A stretch of 64,000 nt of DNA from Streptomyces sp. TS71-3 (GTDB lineage Bacteria > Actinomycetota > Actinomycetes > Streptomycetales > Streptomycetaceae): the NCBI RefSeq assembly GCF_018327685.1, contig NZ_BNEL01000001.1, positions 5,146,001 to 5,210,000 of the forward strand. Direction: 5' to 3'. Below, piece by piece: positions 63,394 to 64,000 of this stretch. The first letter of the stretch is position 1. The number at the start of each line of letters is the position of its first letter. Made by a program: the position numbers and the translations under genes. The notes under the pieces are model-generated. The model made no database searches. It worked only from the letters and a program-made list of their open reading frames with translations, and was not told where the DNA came from.

Positions 63394-64000
<607 letters not shown>

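Overview
The window reads as a chromosomal segment of a Streptomyces. GC content is very high throughout, GTG, TTG and leaderless starts are common, and it carries a Pup-proteasome locus, a rar-type conservon and TTA codons confined to that conservon. From memory, gene content and order follow the Streptomyces coelicolor core region that runs from the infC-rpmI-rplT ribosomal cluster to the proteasome cluster; this synteny was not checked against a database.

Layout. 1-3149: two tandem family-5 solute-binding proteins, the first cut by the window edge. 3425-9268: a response regulator and a RecB-like nuclease on the minus strand, then a site-2-type metalloprotease, the tRNA m1A methyltransferase TrmI and a small membrane-anchored protein on the plus strand. 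About 9365-9650: a decayed ferredoxin gene on the minus strand. 9947-24915: the proteasome locus with mpa/arc, dop, pup, an endonuclease VII-like gene, prcB, prcA, a LacI regulator, an MFS transporter, pafA, two FKBP prolyl isomerases, pafB, pafC and two small ORFs. 25170-30367: tatA, tatC, a lipid kinase and the helicase helY. 30844-35700: the conservon rarA-E.

35726-40001 holds an RluA-type pseudouridine synthase, a PHP hydrolase, an iron-regulated siderophore-interacting protein and a 5'-3' exonuclease. About 39965-42135 is an accessory patch with a truncated serine recombinase, an interrupted HNH gene and tandem repeats; it appears to have rewritten the 5' end of the exonuclease gene. 42301-46075 is a glycine betaine-type ABC transporter whose permease carries two fused binding domains, followed by an XRE-cupin regulator and an APH-like phosphotransferase. 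48384-53699 is a gamma-glutamyl amine utilisation cluster: class I amidohydrolase, GntR regulator, GlnA4-like ligase, aldehyde dehydrogenase and SDR. A DUF2510 protein, a PLP enzyme, a Pro-rich membrane protein with a mycosin-like protease, an SseB protein, a DUF1844 protein, infC-rpmI-rplT and a partial SpoU methyltransferase complete the window.

How the genes fit together. Dop deamidates Pup, PafA ligates it to target proteins, Mpa unfolds the tagged proteins and PrcA/PrcB degrade them. PafB and PafC, encoded alongside, are known elsewhere as a DNA-damage response activator. The rar conservon builds a membrane-associated G-protein-like complex with a P450; TTA codons in three of its five genes predict bldA-dependent translation. 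The glnA4 cluster carries two similar 30-bp operator-like sites flanking its GntR gene. The most interesting items are the rar TTA codons, the P450 without an EXXR motif, the AUC start of infC, the ferredoxin pseudogene and the recombinase remnant at the exonuclease gene.
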